From Desulfuromonas soudanensis (GTDB lineage Bacteria; Desulfobacterota; Desulfuromonadia; Desulfuromonadales; WTL), in the NCBI RefSeq assembly GCF_001278055.1, contig NZ_CP010802.1:3100001-3164000 (forward strand): a stretch of DNA of 64,000 bases, given 5' to 3'. A program made the translations under genes and the position numbers. Below the pieces are notes generated by a model. That model was not told where the DNA came from and did not search any database. It saw only the letters and a program-made list of their open reading frames with translations. Positions 10,165 through 31,082 of this stretch are shown here, piece after piece; the stretch's first letter is position 1; each line of letters opens with the position of its first letter.

Positions 10165-10989
10165 TTATTTCGTCTTACGCCGAACGATAAAACGATCGGT
10201 CCGCTTATTTGTACGGGTCTTGTAGCCCTTGGTCGGAACACCCCAGGGTGTTACGGGGTGGCGGCCACCGGAACTTTTACCTTCGCCACCACCGTGGGGA
10301 TGGTCGACCGGGTTCATTGCCACACCACGCGTCTGGGGACGCTTGCCGAGCCACCGATTACGGCCGGCCTTGCCGATCTTGATGTTTTCATGATCGGCAT
10401 TGCCGACCTGGCCGATGGTGGCACAGCAGTCCTGGAGGACCAGGCGAACCTCGCCGGAGGGGAGACGAAGCTGGGCATACTTCCCTTCCTTGGCGGCAAT
10501 CATGGCATAGGTTCCGGCGCTACGGGCCAATTGTCCGCCCTTGCCGACCCTGAGTTCCACATTATGAACCCAGGTACCGAGAGGCATGGAGCGAATCGCC
10601 ATGGCGTTGCCAGGCTGAATATCCGCCTGCTCGCTGGCAATGACGGTGTCGCCGACCTGAATACCGACAGGCGCCAGGATGTAGCGCTTTTCCCCGTCAA
10701 GGTAGTTAAGGAGGGCAATGCGCGCCGAACGGTTGGGGTCATACTCAACAGATACGATCCGAGCCGGAATTTCTTTCTTGTCCCGCTTGAAATCGATGAT
10801 CCTGTATTTGCGTTTGTGTCCGCCCCCGGTGTGACGCTTTGTAATCCGGCCATAATTGTTACGGCCACCGGTCTTCTTCAGGGGGGCAACAAGAGACTTT
10901 TCCGGCGTCGAGGTCGTAACCTCCTCAAATGTCGAGGCAGTCATGTGACGACGACCGGGAGAGGTCGGCTTGAATTTTTTGATCGCCAT
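10165..10989 (-). CDS. rplB: 50S ribosomal protein L2
   Basis: 274 residues; [17 protein letters not shown] at the start, [22 protein letters not shown], and the C-terminal [20 protein letters not shown] carrying the conserved histidine near the peptidyl-transferase centre. It is one of the most conserved ribosomal proteins. Found between rplW and rpsS. Confidence 0.99.
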   Translation of the reverse strand: MAIKKFKPTSPGRRHMTASTFEEVTTSTPEKSLVAPLKKTGGRNNYGRITKRHTGGGHKRKYRIIDFKRDKKEIPARIVSVEYDPNRSARIALLNYLDGEKRYILAPVGIQVGDTVIASEQADIQPGNAMAIRSMPLGTWVHNVELRVGKGGQLARSAGTYAMIAAKEGKYAQLRLPSGEVRLVLQDCCATIGQVGNADHENIKIGKAGRNRWLGKRPQTRGVAMNPVDHPHGGGEGKSSGGRHPVTPWGVPTKGYKTRTNKRTDRFIVRRKTK

Positions 10990-11021
10990 TATCGTACTCC
11001 GTATCGCTTGATTACAATTCC

Positions 11022-11309
11022 TCAGACACCGAAGAGGTCGATGCTGTTTCCTTCAGCCAGGGTCACATACGCCTTTTTCCAGTTGGACCGCTTGCCGAAA
11101 TTTTTTCCGACGCGCTTTTTCTTTCCGGCGACCAAAACGGTATTGACGTTGTGTACCTTAACCTCGAAGGCCTGTTCGACAGCCTGCTTGATCTCGATCT
11201 TGTTGGCGTCAACGGAAACTTCAAAAGCCACGACCTGCCCGGCCTCTTTCTGCAGGCTGGTCTTTTCGGTTATCAACGGCTTCTTAATAATCTGATGCAG
11301 TGGTTTCAT
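11022..11309 (-). CDS. rplW: 50S ribosomal protein L23
   Basis: 95 residues: [36 protein letters not shown] and [19 protein letters not shown]23 sits at the tunnel exit, where trigger factor and SRP dock. Its ATG overlaps the rplD stop codon by one base, indicating translational coupling. Confidence 0.97.
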   Translation of the reverse strand: MKPLHQIIKKPLITEKTSLQKEAGQVVAFEVSVDANKIEIKQAVEQAFEVKVHNVNTVLVAGKKKRVGKNFGKRSNWKKAYVTLAEGNSIDLFGV

Positions 11310-11929
11310 CAGGCTAACGCTCCTTCCAGATGGGCAACGGCCCCCTCGGTGAGTACCAGGTGCCGGTACTTCATCACATCATAGACGTTGACACCTTCGG
11401 CGCGCAAAACCTTGACGTTGGGCAGGTTGCGGGCGGAGAGCTCGACCTTCGCGTCGGCTCCATCGATAACCACCAGGACATTCGAGATATCGAAACGGCT
11501 GATAACCTCAATGAACCCCTTGGTGCTGATCTTCTCGAGATCGAAAGCATTGAGCACGGTGAACTTTTCCGCCTTGAATCGGGCCGACAGGGCGCTCTTG
11601 AGAGCGGCCTTCTTGACCTTGCGGTTAAGTTTGAAGTTGTAATCGCGCGGATTCGGCCCGAAAGCGGCACCGCCGCCGACATAGTGGGGGGCCCGGATAC
11701 AGCCTTGACGGGCATTGCCCGTTCCCTTTTGTTTGTAAGGCTTCTTTCCGCCACCCGAGACTTCGCTCCGGGTTTTGGTGGAGGCCGTTCCCTGTCGGCG
11801 TGCGGCCTGCTGATAGCGGACCATATCGTGGATCAGGTAACCCTTGACATCGGCGTTGAACACCGCATCAGAGATTTCCCGCTCGGAAACCTGATTCTTA
11901 TTGATGTCGTAAACTGCAATCCTAGCCAT
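11309..11929 (-). CDS. rplD: 50S ribosomal protein L4
   Basis: 206 residues; the arginine/lysine-rich loop segment [22 protein letters not shown] reaches the exit tunnel, and [21 protein letters not shown] is conserved. In E. coli L4 also represses the S10 operon by attenuation; I saw no leader to support that here because rpsJ directly follows tuf. Confidence 0.98.
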   Translation of the reverse strand: MARIAVYDINKNQVSEREISDAVFNADVKGYLIHDMVRYQQAARRQGTASTKTRSEVSGGGKKPYKQKGTGNARQGCIRAPHYVGGGAAFGPNPRDYNFKLNRKVKKAALKSALSARFKAEKFTVLNAFDLEKISTKGFIEVISRFDISNVLVVIDGADAKVELSARNLPNVKVLRAEGVNVYDVMKYRHLVLTEGAVAHLEGALA

Positions 11930-11960
11930 GATCTATCTCCCAAGTCCTCTTATCGAAGGG

Positions 11961-12599
11961 CTATTTCTTGGCCTTGATGCCCTTGCGGAGCATCACCAGG
12001 CTGTTCGTGGCGCCGGGGATCGCTCCCCTGACCAGAATCAGGTTCTGTTCCGGGCGAAGCTCGACAATCTGCAGGTTCTGGGTCGTCACCTGCTCATTTC
12101 CCATCTGACCTGCCATCTTCTTGCCCTTGAAGACCCGCGAAGGCCAGGCGCTGCAGCCGATGGAACCGCCGTGACGGTGGAACATCGAGCCGTGGCTCGC
12201 CCGTCCTCCGGAAAAGTTCCAGCGTTTGATGACGCCCTGAAAGCCCTTCCCCTTGCTGGTCCCGGTGACATCAATAATGTCGCCGACGCCGAAGATGGTG
12301 CCGCAGGTGATCTCATCGCCGACGTTGTACTCATCCACATTGTCAACACGGAATTCACGGAGGTGACGGAAGGCACCGGCGCCGGCTTTTTTGAAATGGC
12401 CCATCTCCGGCTGATTCACACGGTGGCTCTTCTTGGCGGCGAAACCGACCTGAAGGGCGTTGTATCCGTCCGTAGCGACAGTTTTCTTCTGCAAAACAAC
12501 ACAGGGGCCGGCCTCGACTACCGTAACCGGGATGCGTCTGCCATCCGCGGCGAAGACCTGGGACATGCCGAGCTTCTTACCCAAGATTCCCTTGATCAT
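11961..12599 (-). CDS. rplC: 50S ribosomal protein L3
   Basis: 212 residues; [16 protein letters not shown] at the start and the core [32 protein letters not shown], including the glutamine modified by PrmB in some bacteria. L3 initiates 50S assembly and reaches the peptidyl-transferase centre. Confidence 0.98.
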   Translation of the reverse strand: MIKGILGKKLGMSQVFAADGRRIPVTVVEAGPCVVLQKKTVATDGYNALQVGFAAKKSHRVNQPEMGHFKKAGAGAFRHLREFRVDNVDEYNVGDEITCGTIFGVGDIIDVTGTSKGKGFQGVIKRWNFSGGRASHGSMFHRHGGSIGCSAWPSRVFKGKKMAGQMGNEQVTTQNLQIVELRPEQNLILVRGAIPGATNSLVMLRKGIKAKK

Positions 12600-12631
12600 T
12601 ACACAAACCCTTACCTTGATATAGATAGTTT

Positions 12632-12940
12632 CTAAAGTTTGATCTCAACATCGACCCCAGCGGAGAGGTCGAGTTTCATCAGCGCATCCACCGTCTGCTG
12701 GGTGGGCTCCAGAATATCGAGGAGCCGTTTGTGCGTGCGCATTTCGAATTGTTCGCGGCTCTTTTTGTCAACATGCGGTCCACGGAGGACGCAATATTTG
12801 TTGATAATGGTCGGCAGCGGAATGGGCCCGGCTATCCTGGCACCGGTACGCTTGGCCGTATCAACGATCTCGTTCACTGACAGATCAAGAAGCTTATGAT
12901 CATAAGCTTTCAGACGGATTCTAATCTTCTGGCTCGGCAT
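12632..12940 (-). CDS. rpsJ: 30S ribosomal protein S10 (NusE)
   Basis: 102 residues; [32 protein letters not shown] and [35 protein letters not shown]. Besides its ribosomal role it acts as NusE in antitermination complexes with NusG (encoded at 28118). Only 14 bases separate it from tuf, so the S10 group is joined to the str operon. Confidence 0.98.
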   Translation of the reverse strand: MPSQKIRIRLKAYDHKLLDLSVNEIVDTAKRTGARIAGPIPLPTIINKYCVLRGPHVDKKSREQFEMRTHKRLLDILEPTQQTVDALMKLDLSAGVDVEIKL

Positions 12941-12954
12941 AGTAAGTTCCTCTA

Positions 12955-14154
<1,200 letters not shown>

Positions 14155-14178
14155 GGGAAAGCCCTCCTTGATTTGCTC

Positions 14179-16257
14179 TTAGCCTTTAACCTTGGCGATA
14201 ACTTCCTCAGCGATAGCCTTGGGAACCTGCTCGTAGTGGTCGAAGACCATGGAGTAGGTCGCCCGTCCCTGGGTGGAACTGCGCAGATCGGTGGAATAAC
14301 CGAACATGTTGGCGAGCGGCACGTGAGCGCTGACGGTCTGAGCGCCGCTGCGGCTTTCCATGCCCATGATCTTGCCACGACGGCTGCTGAGATCGCCCAT
14401 GACATCCCCCATGTATTCCTCGGGGACTACAACTTCGACGGCCATGACGGGCTCGAGGAGTACAGGGCCTGCCTTGGCAGCACCCTCCTTGAATCCCATG
14501 GAACCGGCAATCTTGAAAGCCATTTCCGAGGAGTCGACGTCGTGATATGAACCGTCGAAAACCGCGACCCTGACGTCGACGATGGGGAAACCGGCGAGGA
14601 TACCGTTCAGGGAGGCCTCCTCGGCGCCCTTGCCGATGGCCGGGATATATTCCTTGGGGATAACGCCCCCCTTGGTCTCATCGACGAAGGCAAAGCCGGC
14701 CCCGGGCTCCTGAGGCTCGATACGCAGCCAGCAATCGCCATACTGACCACGACCGCCGGACTGGCGAACGAACTTGCCCTGAACCTCGACCTTTTTGGTG
14801 ATCGACTCACGGTAGGCGACCTGGGGTGCGCCGACGTTGCAGGCGACCTTGAATTCGCGCATCATGCGGTCGATGATGATCTCGAGGTGCAGTTCGCCCA
14901 TTCCGGAGAGGATGGTCTGCCCGGTCTCTTCGTCGGTGCGGACACGCAGCGAAGGGTCCTCTGCCAGAAGTTTCTGCAGAGCGGTTCCCATCTTCTCCTG
15001 GTCGGCCTTGGTTTTCGGCTCGACGGCGACATGGATGACCGGCTCGGGAAATTCCATCGCCTCGAGGAGACAGATTTTCTTCTCATCACAGAGGGTGTCG
15101 CCGGTGGTGGTGTATTTAAGACCGACAGCGGCAGCGATGTCGCCGGAAAAGACCTTCTTGATCTCCTCACGCTTATTGGCGTGCATCGCCAGGATGCGGC
15201 CGACGCGCTCCCTCTTGTCCTTGGTGGAATTGAGGACGTAAGAGCCCGACTCGATAACGCCGGAGTAGACGCGGAAGAAGGTCAACTGCCCGACGAAGGG
15301 GTCGGTCATGATCTTGAAGGCCAGGGCGGCAAAGGGACCGTTGTCATCGGCCGGACGCAGCACTTCAGTCTCCGTGCCGGGAAGAATTCCTCTGATGGCG
15401 GGGACATCGATCGGGGAGGGCATGTAATCGACAACGGCATCCAGAAGGTTCTGGACACCCTTGTTTTTGAATGCGGAACCACAGAGAACGGGATTGATAT
15501 GCAGAGCGATGGTGGCCTTGCGGATTCCGGCCTTGAGCTCTTCATTGGTGAGAGTCTCGCCGCCGAGATACTTTTCCGTCAACTCTTCGTCGTGGGAAGA
15601 GACTTCCTCGACCAGTTTCTCCCGTGCCTCTTCGGCAGCAGACAGGAGGTCGGCGGGGATCTCAACGACTTCAAAATTGGCACCGAGGGACTCGTCGTCC
15701 CAGACGACAGCCTTCATCTCGACAAGGTCGATGACACCGCGGAAGGTGTCCTCCTTGCCGATCGGCAACTGGATGGGGATGGGATTGGCACCAAGACGGT
15801 CGCGCATCATCGACAGGCCCCGACCAAAGTCGGCGCCGATGCGGTCCATCTTGTTTACAAAAGCGATACGGGGGACGCCGTACTTGTCGGCCTGACGCCA
15901 CACGGTTTCAGACTGGGGCTCGACACCGCCGACCGAACAGAAAACCGCCACAGCGCCGTCGAGCACCTTCAGTGAACGCTCGACCTCGATAGTGAAGTCG
16001 ACGTGCCCGGGAGTGTCGATAATGTTGATCCGATGATCGTCCCAGAAACAGGTGGTTGCAGCGGAAGTGATCGTGATGCCACGCTCCTGCTCCTGCTCCA
16101 TCCAGTCCATGGTTGCGGCCCCGTCATGGACCTCACCGATCTTATGCGAAACACCGGTGTAATAGAGAATACGCTCGGTGGTCGTCGTCTTACCGGCGTC
16201 AATGTGTGCCATGATGCCGATATTGCGGGTTTTTGTAAGGGATACTTGGCGTGCCAC
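14179..16257 (-). CDS. fusA: Elongation factor G
   Basis: 692 residues, the usual length. This GTPase drives ribosomal translocation and, with RRF, recycling. The G domain has [19 protein letters not shown], the Thr-containing switch [20 protein letters not shown] and [10 protein letters not shown]. Domain IV includes [15 protein letters not shown] and domain [17 protein letters not shown]. It lies between rpsG and tuf in the classical str order. Confidence 0.99.
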   Translation of the reverse strand: MARQVSLTKTRNIGIMAHIDAGKTTTTERILYYTGVSHKIGEVHDGAATMDWMEQEQERGITITSAATTCFWDDHRINIIDTPGHVDFTIEVERSLKVLDGAVAVFCSVGGVEPQSETVWRQADKYGVPRIAFVNKMDRIGADFGRGLSMMRDRLGANPIPIQLPIGKEDTFRGVIDLVEMKAVVWDDESLGANFEVVEIPADLLSAAEEAREKLVEEVSSHDEELTEKYLGGETLTNEELKAGIRKATIALHINPVLCGSAFKNKGVQNLLDAVVDYMPSPIDVPAIRGILPGTETEVLRPADDNGPFAALAFKIMTDPFVGQLTFFRVYSGVIESGSYVLNSTKDKRERVGRILAMHANKREEIKKVFSGDIAAAVGLKYTTTGDTLCDEKKICLLEAMEFPEPVIHVAVEPKTKADQEKMGTALQKLLAEDPSLRVRTDEETGQTILSGMGELHLEIIIDRMMREFKVACNVGAPQVAYRESITKKVEVQGKFVRQSGGRGQYGDCWLRIEPQEPGAGFAFVDETKGGVIPKEYIPAIGKGAEEASLNGILAGFPIVDVRVAVFDGSYHDVDSSEMAFKIAGSMGFKEGAAKAGPVLLEPVMAVEVVVPEEYMGDVMGDLSSRRGKIMGMESRSGAQTVSAHVPLANMFGYSTDLRSSTQGRATYSMVFDHYEQVPKAIAEEVIAKVKG

Positions 16258-16291
16258 AGTGTTACGTCCTCCAGAGGATCAAACTCGTCGG

Positions 16292-16762
16292 TTACCAGCG
16301 GTAGTGAGCAAAGGCCTTGTTGGCCTCGGCCATCCGGTGGACATCTTCCTTCTTCTTCACGGCCGCACCACGATTGTTGGCCGCATCAAGGAATTCACCA
16401 GCCAGGCGCTCCTGCATGGTCTTTTCGCCACGACCGCGAGCGTAGGTGATGATCCAGCGAATCGCCAGCGCATTGCGCCGGTCCGAACGAACCTCCACGG
16501 GGACCTGATAGGTGGAACCGCCGACACGACGGGATTTGACCTCAAGCAGGGGACGGATATTATCAAAGGCCTTCTTGAAGATATCCAGGGGCTGCTCGCT
16601 GGTCCGTGAAATAATCAGATCAAAGGCACCATAGACGATCTGCTCGGCGGTACTCTTCTTGCCGTCCACCATCACGGCATTCATGAATTTGGCCACCAGG
16701 CGATCGTTGTATTTGGGGTCGGGGAAAATTACCCGCTTAGCAACTTCTCTTCTTCTCGGCAT
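16292..16762 (-). CDS. rpsG: 30S ribosomal protein S7
   Basis: 156 residues starting [20 protein letters not shown], with [29 protein letters not shown] and the C-terminal [10 protein letters not shown]7 nucleates the 30S head and in E. coli represses the str operon. The ATG at 16762 is used; 15 upstream in-frame codons do not belong to the family. Confidence 0.98.
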   Translation of the reverse strand: MPRRREVAKRVIFPDPKYNDRLVAKFMNAVMVDGKKSTAEQIVYGAFDLIISRTSEQPLDIFKKAFDNIRPLLEVKSRRVGGSTYQVPVEVRSDRRNALAIRWIITYARGRGEKTMQERLAGEFLDAANNRGAAVKKKEDVHRMAEANKAFAHYRW

Positions 16763-16784
16763 GACGTCCTCTCGACTTCTTTTG

Positions 16785-17156
16785 TTATTTAGGCCGCTTG
16801 GCCCCATACTTGGAGCGACTCTTCATCCGTCCCTTGACACCAGCAAGGTCGAGGGTGCCACGGACGATGTGGTAGCGGACGCCCGGAAGGTCCTTGACGC
16901 GACCACCACGGATCAGAACCACGGAGTGCTCCTGAAGATTATGCCCGACCCCGGGAATATACGAGGTGACGACGATCCCATTGGTAAGACGCACGCGGGC
17001 CACTTTACGAAGAGCCGAGTTCGGCTTCTTCGGGGTCGTGGTATACACACGAGTACACACTCCGCGCTTCTGGGGGTTCCCCTTCAGAGCAGGAGCTGTG
17101 GACTTCTTCTCCTTGTTTTCGCGTCCCTTACGGACCAACTGATTAATTGTCGGCAT
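16785..17156 (-). CDS. rpsL: 30S ribosomal protein S12
   Basis: 123 residues: [19 protein letters not shown], the decoding-centre loop [16 protein letters not shown] and [26 protein letters not shown], which carries the beta-methylthio-Asp site. Lys42 (in PKKPNS) and Lys87 regions, where streptomycin resistance changes occur, look wild-type. First gene after the str promoter. Confidence 0.98.
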   Translation of the reverse strand: MPTINQLVRKGRENKEKKSTAPALKGNPQKRGVCTRVYTTTPKKPNSALRKVARVRLTNGIVVTSYIPGVGHNLQEHSVVLIRGGRVKDLPGVRYHIVRGTLDLAGVKGRMKSRSKYGAKRPK

Positions 17157-17228
17157 CTAAATCTCCCGATATCACTTATTCGAATAGTTGAAAGAGCAAC
17201 TGGCTTTTCTGGCTGGAAAAACCCGCTA

Positions 17229-17257
17229 ACATTATCAATCCGACCAGGTATTGTCAA
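17229..17257 (-). promoter_or_regulatory. Sigma-70-type promoter of the str-S10-spc operon
   Basis: On the minus strand, TTGACA (17252-17257) and TAATGT (17229-17234) are separated by exactly 17 bases, and rpsL starts 72 bases downstream of the -10. It is the only well-formed promoter seen between rpoC and rpsD, so it probably drives more than 17 kb of ribosomal genes. Confidence 0.8.
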
Positions 17258-17305
17258 GGGCTTTTTGAGCCGCCTCGTCATTTTTAAACGAGGCGGCTCA
17301 AGCCC
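17258..17305 (-). terminator. Strong hairpin after rpoC
   Basis: Near-perfect inverted repeat with arms TTGAGCCGCCTCGT and ACGAGGCGGCTCAA plus an outer GGGC/GCCC pair, starting two bases after the rpoC stop codon. There is no U-run after it on the minus strand; instead the -35 of the str promoter begins at once. It could end rpoC transcripts or protect their 3' end. Confidence 0.6.
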
Positions 17306-17306
17306 T

Positions 17307-21491
<4,185 letters not shown>

Positions 21492-21527
21492 AGCACATCC
21501 TCCTTATGGGATGGTGGTTTATTCTTC

Positions 21528-25634
<4,107 letters not shown>

Positions 25635-25663
25635 GGTTTCTCCTTTAGGTAACGAAAGTAGAA

Positions 25664-25694
25664 TAGCCAAGGCCGCACAAGGCGACCTTGGCTA
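25664..25694 (-). promoter_or_regulatory. Hairpin in the rplL-rpoB spacer
   Basis: Nine-base arms TAGCCAAGG and CCTTGGCTA enclose a 13-base loop in the 84-base gap between rplL and rpoB. In E. coli the same gap holds an attenuator and an RNase III site that set RpoB relative to L7/L12. No U-run follows it here, so processing or partial attenuation is more likely than full termination. Confidence 0.5.
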
Positions 25695-25718
25695 AGGGCT
25701 AAACGTTTCGGACAGGAA

Positions 25719-26096
25719 CTACTTGAGCTCCACTTTCGCGCCGGCTTCTTCGAGCTGCTTCTTGAGCTCTTCGGCATCGGCTTTGGAAACGCCCTCTTTG
25801 ACGGTCTGGGGAGCGCCGTCGACGAGATCTTTGGCTTCCTTGAGGCCGAGACCGGTCACGGCACGAACGACCTTGATGACGTTGATTTTCTTTTCGCCGC
25901 AGTTGGCGAGAATGACGTCGAACTCATCCTTTTCCTCGACGACGGCGGCGGCAGCAGCCGGGCCGGCAGCGACGGCCACGGGGGCGGAAGCGGAAACGCC
26001 GAATTTCTCTTCGAGTTCCTTGACCAGACCGGCCAGTTCGAGAACGGTCATTTTTTCGATGAATTCAACAACCTGCGCTTTGGTGATGTCAGCCAT
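25719..26096 (-). CDS. rplL: 50S ribosomal protein L7/L12
   Basis: 125 residues. The N-terminal dimerisation helices ([33 protein letters not shown]) are joined by an alanine-rich hinge ([15 protein letters not shown]) to the C-terminal factor-binding domain [29 protein letters not shown]. It forms the multimeric stalk with L10. Confidence 0.98.
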   Translation of the reverse strand: MADITKAQVVEFIEKMTVLELAGLVKELEEKFGVSASAPVAVAAGPAAAAAVVEEKDEFDVILANCGEKKINVIKVVRAVTGLGLKEAKDLVDGAPQTVKEGVSKADAEELKKQLEEAGAKVELK

Positions 26097-26150
26097 GAGA
26101 TATATTCCTCCGTATCGGTTCGTATGTGGGGTCGAATGGGGCGAGATGGA

Positions 26151-26669
26151 TCAGGCGGCTTTTTTGTCTTGGATCGCGGCAAGAACCTGGACCAGCGATC
26201 TCGGGACGGCAGCCAGAACCCCGACCATGTTGCTGGCCGGAGCGTTGAGCGATCCGAGCAGCTTGGCGAGCAGAACTTCACGGCTCGGCAGTTCGGCCAG
26301 GGCCTTGATGTCCTCGATGCTGAGAACCTTGCCGTCAAGGGCACCGATCTTCAACTCGAATTTTGCATGAGTCTTGGCGAACTCGGCCATGATCTTGGCC
26401 GGAGCGACCGGATCTTCGGTTGCAATGGCGATCGCCGTCGGCCCTTGCAGGTAACTGTCAAGGCACTCCAGACTGGTGTCCTTGGCAGCAAGGCGCAGCA
26501 GGGTGTTTTTGACGACCTGATACTCCACGCCGACATTGCGCAGCTCTGTGCGCAGTTTATTGACCTGGTCGACCGTCAGTCCACGGTAATCCGCCAGAAA
26601 CGCCGCCTTGGCCTTGGCCAACTTGACGCTCAGGTCCTGAACAACTTGCTGTTTACTGTCTCTGTTCAA
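26151..26669 (-). CDS. rplJ: 50S ribosomal protein L10
   Basis: 172 residues; VQDLSVKLAKAKAAFLADYRGLTVDQVNKLRTELR is the conserved rRNA-binding N-domain, and the C-terminal helix binds L7/L12 dimers. The start codon is TTG (26667-26669), with GGAGG a few bases upstream. A 203-base leader precedes it. Confidence 0.97.
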   Translation of the reverse strand: MNRDSKQQVVQDLSVKLAKAKAAFLADYRGLTVDQVNKLRTELRNVGVEYQVVKNTLLRLAAKDTSLECLDSYLQGPTAIAIATEDPVAPAKIMAEFAKTHAKFELKIGALDGKVLSIEDIKALAELPSREVLLAKLLGSLNAPASNMVGVLAAVPRSLVQVLAAIQDKKAA

Positions 26670-26872
26670 CGTCTCTCCTCCTTTCGTTGTGATGTGGGGA
26701 CCCTAAATGTCCCGAGCCCCAGTCAGAGGTCATGGAGAGAGACGGACAAACCGTCGCCCCAATTTCAGCCTCGGCAGGCGGCATCGCCATTAGACACCCC
26801 GTCGGGGGCGTACCTGCTGTCTTTGACCAGGAGCGTAGCAAAAATCCTGCACCCAAAAAGGGTACAGGCAGG
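26670..26872 (-). promoter_or_regulatory. rplJ leader region
   Basis: 203 bases lie between rplA and rplJ. In many bacteria this spacer carries the L10-leader RNA, a structured element bound by L10(L12)4 for autoregulation. The length and position fit, a terminator-like hairpin opens it, and a smaller hairpin with arms CGCCCC and GGGGTG follows. I could not verify the L10 kink-turn by eye. Confidence 0.5.
26840..26868 (-). terminator. Intrinsic terminator or attenuator after rplA
   Basis: On the minus strand a nine-base stem CCTGTACCC/GGGTGCAGG with a TTTTT loop is followed by ATTTTTG. It starts four bases after the rplA stop codon, ahead of the rplJ leader, so it can separate rplK-rplA from rplJL-rpoBC or attenuate between them. 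Confidence 0.75.
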
Positions 26873-27574
26873 TTACTTGACCTGCGCCTGTACCGAGGGA
26901 ACGTCAATATTGACCCCCGGTCCCATGGTGCTTGAGATACAGATTTTCTTCAGGTAGATCCCCTTGGCGGTCGACGGCTTGGCCTTGATCAGGGCATCCA
27001 TCAGGGCCAGAACGTTGCCGTGAAGTTTGTCGCCATCGAAGGAGACCTTGCCGACCGGCGCATGAACGATGCCGGCCTTTTCGACGCGGTATTCGATCTT
27101 GCCGGACTTGGATTCGGTGACGGCGCGGCTGATATCGAAGGTCACCGTGCCGACCTTGGGGTTGGGCATCAGACCGCGGGGGCCGAGGATCTTGCCGATC
27201 TTGCCGACAGTACCCATCATGTCCGGGGTGGCGATGGCGGTATCGAACTCGAACCAGCCCCCCTGGATCTTGGCCACCAGATCATCGGCACCGACGAAGT
27301 CGGCGCCGGCGTCGGTCGCTTCCTGGGCCTTTTCGCCCTTGGCGAAGACCAGAACCCGCACCTTCTTGCCGAGCCCGTTGGGAAGGACCACGGCGCCACG
27401 GACCATCTGGTCGGCTTTCCGCGGATCGACTCCGAGGCGGACCGTGAGATCAACGGTTTCATCAAACTTGACGAAGGAGGCGTCCTTGACCAGAGCGATG
27501 GCCTCTTCGAGAGAGTACACCCGGGTCCGGTCGACCTTCCCCTTGGCTATTTTAAGGTTTTTTGCTGTAGGCAT
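26873..27574 (-). CDS. rplA: 50S ribosomal protein L1
   Basis: 233 residues; [19 protein letters not shown] at the N-terminus, [31 protein letters not shown], and the C-terminal [14 protein letters not shown]1 forms the mobile stalk near the E site and in E. coli represses rplK-rplA. It lies 26 bases after rplK. Confidence 0.98.
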   Translation of the reverse strand: MPTAKNLKIAKGKVDRTRVYSLEEAIALVKDASFVKFDETVDLTVRLGVDPRKADQMVRGAVVLPNGLGKKVRVLVFAKGEKAQEATDAGADFVGADDLVAKIQGGWFEFDTAIATPDMMGTVGKIGKILGPRGLMPNPKVGTVTFDISRAVTESKSGKIEYRVEKAGIVHAPVGKVSFDGDKLHGNVLALMDALIKAKPSTAKGIYLKKICISSTMGPGVNIDVPSVQAQVK

Positions 27575-27600
27575 GTGATCACTCCAGATTCTGCCAAAAA

Positions 27601-28023
27601 TTAGACGATTTCAAGACCCATGCTGCGCGCCGTACCCTCGATGGTGCGCACCGCCGCCTCGACATCGAAAGCGTTGAGATCAGGCATCTTGAGTTTGGCG
27701 ATTTCCAGGACCTGATCCTTGGTCACCTTCCCGACCTTGTTCTTGTTGGGAACCCCGGACCCCTTGGGAATCTTGGCGGCTTTGAGCAGCAACACCGCGG
27801 CGGGGGGCGTTTTGGTAATGAACGTAAACGAGCGGTCAGCATAAACGGTAATGACGACAGGGATGATGAGACCTTCATCACCCTGGGTCTTGGCGTTGTA
27901 CGCCTTGCAGAATTCCATGATATTGACCCCGTGCTGACCGAGCGCGGGACCAACCGGAGGCGAAGGGTTCGCTTTGCCGGCAGGAATCTGTAGCTTTATC
28001 AATCCAACAACCTTCTTGGCCAT
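27601..28023 (-). CDS. rplK: 50S ribosomal protein L11
   Basis: 140 residues; [35 protein letters not shown] is the proline-rich N-domain targeted by thiostrepton, and the C-domain has [12 protein letters not shown]11 also activates RelA in the stringent response. It follows nusG by 94 bases. Confidence 0.98.
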   Translation of the reverse strand: MAKKVVGLIKLQIPAGKANPSPPVGPALGQHGVNIMEFCKAYNAKTQGDEGLIIPVVITVYADRSFTFITKTPPAAVLLLKAAKIPKGSGVPNKNKVGKVTKDQVLEIAKLKMPDLNAFDVEAAVRTIEGTARSMGLEIV

Positions 28024-28041
28024 GAGCTACTCCTTCATATT

Positions 28042-28113
28042 GGTTCAAGATTCAAGTCCAATGTCCAAGGTTCAAGAAATCCTTGAACATCAAACACAGA
28101 ACATTGAACGTCC
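28042..28113. repeat. Degenerate TTCAAG repeat in the nusG-rplK spacer
   Basis: The spacer holds repeated units GGTTCAAG, ATTCAAG and GGTTCAAG, then CTTGAAC and ATTGAACG in inverted orientation; GTTCAAG-aaatc-CTTGAAC forms a perfect seven-base stem. It fills most of the 94-base gap. The function is unknown; it may be a small dispersed element. Confidence 0.5.
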
Positions 28114-28117
28114 AGCC

Positions 28118-28651
28118 TCAGCTGGTTTTCTCTACCTGTATAAATTCAAGTTCCACCGGGGTCACCCGGCCGAAAATACTGACCATGACTTTGAGTTTGG
28201 CCTTGTCCGGCTTGACGTCTTCGACGACGCCCGTGAAGTTGAGGAAAGGACCGTCGACAACCCTGACCGTTTCGCCGACCTCGAAGGCCACCTTCGGCTT
28301 CGGTCGTTCGACCCCTTCTTCCATGCGGGTGGTGATCTTGGCCACCTCCTCGTCGGGAATGGCCGGAGGAGACGAGCCGCCACCGACAAATCCGGTCACC
28401 TTGGGGGTGTCCTTGACGATATGCCAGGTCTCGTTGTTCAGTTCCATCCGCACAAGGATGTAGCCGGGGAAAAACTTGCGGGTGGAGGTCTTCCGCTCCC
28501 CGTTCTTGAGTTCAACCACAGTCTCGGAAGGGATCAGCACTTCGCCGAAGGACTCTTCGGCCCCCAGCTGGCGGATCCGCTCCTCGAGATTGAGCTTGAC
28601 CTTGTTTTCGAAGCCAGAATACGTATGGACTCCGTACCACTTCATTGCCAT
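28118..28651 (-). CDS. nusG: Transcription termination/antitermination factor NusG
   Basis: 177 residues. The NGN domain begins [18 protein letters not shown], with [12 protein letters not shown], and the C-terminal KOW domain is [24 protein letters not shown]. It links RNA polymerase to Rho or to S10. The ATG at 28651 has GAAGG five bases upstream; more upstream codons overlap secE and lack similarity. Confidence 0.97.
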   Translation of the reverse strand: MAMKWYGVHTYSGFENKVKLNLEERIRQLGAEESFGEVLIPSETVVELKNGERKTSTRKFFPGYILVRMELNNETWHIVKDTPKVTGFVGGGSSPPAIPDEEVAKITTRMEEGVERPKPKVAFEVGETVRVVDGPFLNFTGVVEDVKPDKAKLKVMVSIFGRVTPVELEFIQVEKTS

Positions 28652-28671
28652 AGCTGCCTTCCCTGATTCCA

Positions 28672-28857
28672 TCAGCGCAAGAGAGTCCGGATCACAGCCG
28701 AAAGAACCGAATCGACCCCCCACAGAAAGACGGCAACAGCCAGGACCAGGGCAATGACCACCAGCGTCGAAGCGTAAGTGTCCTTCCTGGTGGGCCAGGT
28801 CACCTTCTCTAACTCAACTTTGACATTGCTGAGAAACTGCGTCGTTTTTCCTAGCAC
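28672..28857 (-). CDS. secE: Preprotein translocase subunit SecE
   Basis: 61 residues, the short single-span form. The amphipathic segment VELEKVTWPTRKDTYAST is the family signature, followed by the membrane span LVVIALVLAVAVFLWGVDSVL. It clamps SecY. The start is GTG. It precedes nusG by 20 bases, the standard order. Confidence 0.96.
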   Translation of the reverse strand: MLGKTTQFLSNVKVELEKVTWPTRKDTYASTLVVIALVLAVAVFLWGVDSVLSAVIRTLLR

Positions 28858-28891
28858 TATTCAAGACCCTCGCGGAGATGTGGCATTAAAG

Positions 28892-28968
28892 TGGCAGGCC
28901 AGGAGGGACTCGAACCCCCAACACCCGGTTTTGGAGACCGGTGCTCTAGCCATTAGAGCTACTGGCCT
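28892..28968 (-). tRNA. trpT: tRNA-Trp (CCA)
   Basis: 77 bases including an encoded 3' CCA. The acceptor AGGCCAG pairs with CTGGCCT; the anticodon loop CTCCAAA gives anticodon CCA. It lies between rpmG and secE, a very common position. Confidence 0.96.
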
Positions 28969-29020
28969 GCATACAAAAAGCCACAGCGCTCTGCGGCTCT
29001 TCACCTGTTCCCTCGGGCGA

Positions 29021-29170
29021 CTACTTGGTTTCCCGGTGAGGGGTGTGTTTCTGACAGAACCGGCAATATTTATTGAATTCCAGCTTGTCAGGCGTCGTTT
29101 TCTTGTTCTTGGTCGTGGTGTAGTTGCGCTGTTTACATTCAGTGCAAGACAGGGTAACGATGTCGCGCAT
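29021..29170 (-). CDS. rpmG: 50S ribosomal protein L33
   Basis: 49 residues: [24 protein letters not shown] to [12 protein letters not shown]. Two CxxC pairs (CTEC and CRFC) mark the zinc-binding C+ form. A longer frame begins upstream, but the ATG at 29170 gives the family start. Located between tuf and tRNA-Trp. Confidence 0.97.
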   Translation of the reverse strand: MRDIVTLSCTECKQRNYTTTKNKKTTPDKLEFNKYCRFCQKHTPHRETK

Positions 29171-29185
29171 GTCGTTTTCCTTCAA

Positions 29186-29213
29186 CACCCTCCCCGGGGA
29201 ACCGGAGAGGGTG
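29186..29213 (-). terminator. Hairpin between tuf and rpmG
   Basis: On the minus strand CACCCTC and GAGGGTG, with inner CCGG/CCGG pairs, form a strong GC-rich stem 15 bases after the tuf stop. No U-run follows, so it may be a processing or partial termination site rather than a full terminator. Confidence 0.4.
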
Positions 29214-29228
29214 GCTGATTGATGGTTT

Positions 29229-30428
<1,200 letters not shown>

Positions 30429-30548
30429 TGTTTCAACCTCCCTTTGTTCTCAGGAATATTCTCGCCTAAAGTAGGACGGCCGGCTGACAGTCGCTGGCCA
30501 GGGCCGACAAACATTACTAAAACAGAAAAATCCCCGCATGCCAGCGCA

Positions 30549-30624
<76 letters not shown>

Positions 30625-30664
30625 CGATCACGCTGACAGTCTGCGAAGAATGCTTGGTTCCCTC

Positions 30665-30741
30665 TGGAGCGGGAAACGGGACTCGAACCCGCGACCCTCA
30701 GCTTGGAAGGCTGACGCTCTAGCCAACTGAGCTATTCCCGC
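30665..30741 (-). tRNA. tRNA-Gly (TCC)
   Basis: 77 bases with encoded CCA. The acceptor GCGGGAA pairs with TTCCCGC; the anticodon loop CTTCCAA gives anticodon TCC. Confidence 0.96.
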
Positions 30742-30862
30742 CAACAGATGGAAACCCTATTTATGCGAAGCGTTTTGGAATCGGCTTCGGACAACGTCCC
30801 AGTTCATACGGCTGATGCCTCCTGGAAATCGCCACCCGTAACTTCATCCGGCAAGTTCTTAG

Positions 30863-30947
30863 TGGTGGAGGGGGGAGGATTCGAACCTCCGAAGTCTACG
30901 ACGACAGATTTACAGTCTGTTCCCTTTGGCCGCTCGGGAACCCCTCC
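30863..30947 (-). tRNA. tRNA-Tyr (GTA)
   Basis: 85 bases with encoded CCA and the long variable arm of a class II tRNA. The acceptor GGAGGGG pairs with CCCCTCC; the anticodon loop CTGTAAA gives anticodon GTA. Confidence 0.96.
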
Positions 30948-30995
30948 AGGGGATGCTTTCAATTTTCAAACGGGCTGGACGCCCTCTTTGCTCTT

Positions 30996-31071
30996 TGGAG
31001 CTGGCGACAGGAATTGAACCCGCAACCTGCTGATTACAAGTCAGCTGCTCTACCAATTGAGCTACGCCAGC
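30996..31071 (-). tRNA. tRNA-Thr (TGT)
   Basis: 76 bases with encoded CCA. The acceptor GCTGGCG pairs with CGCCAGC; the anticodon loop CTTGTAA gives anticodon TGT. First gene of the tRNA-tuf operon. Confidence 0.96.
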
Positions 31072-31082
31072 GCAGGAGGGGA

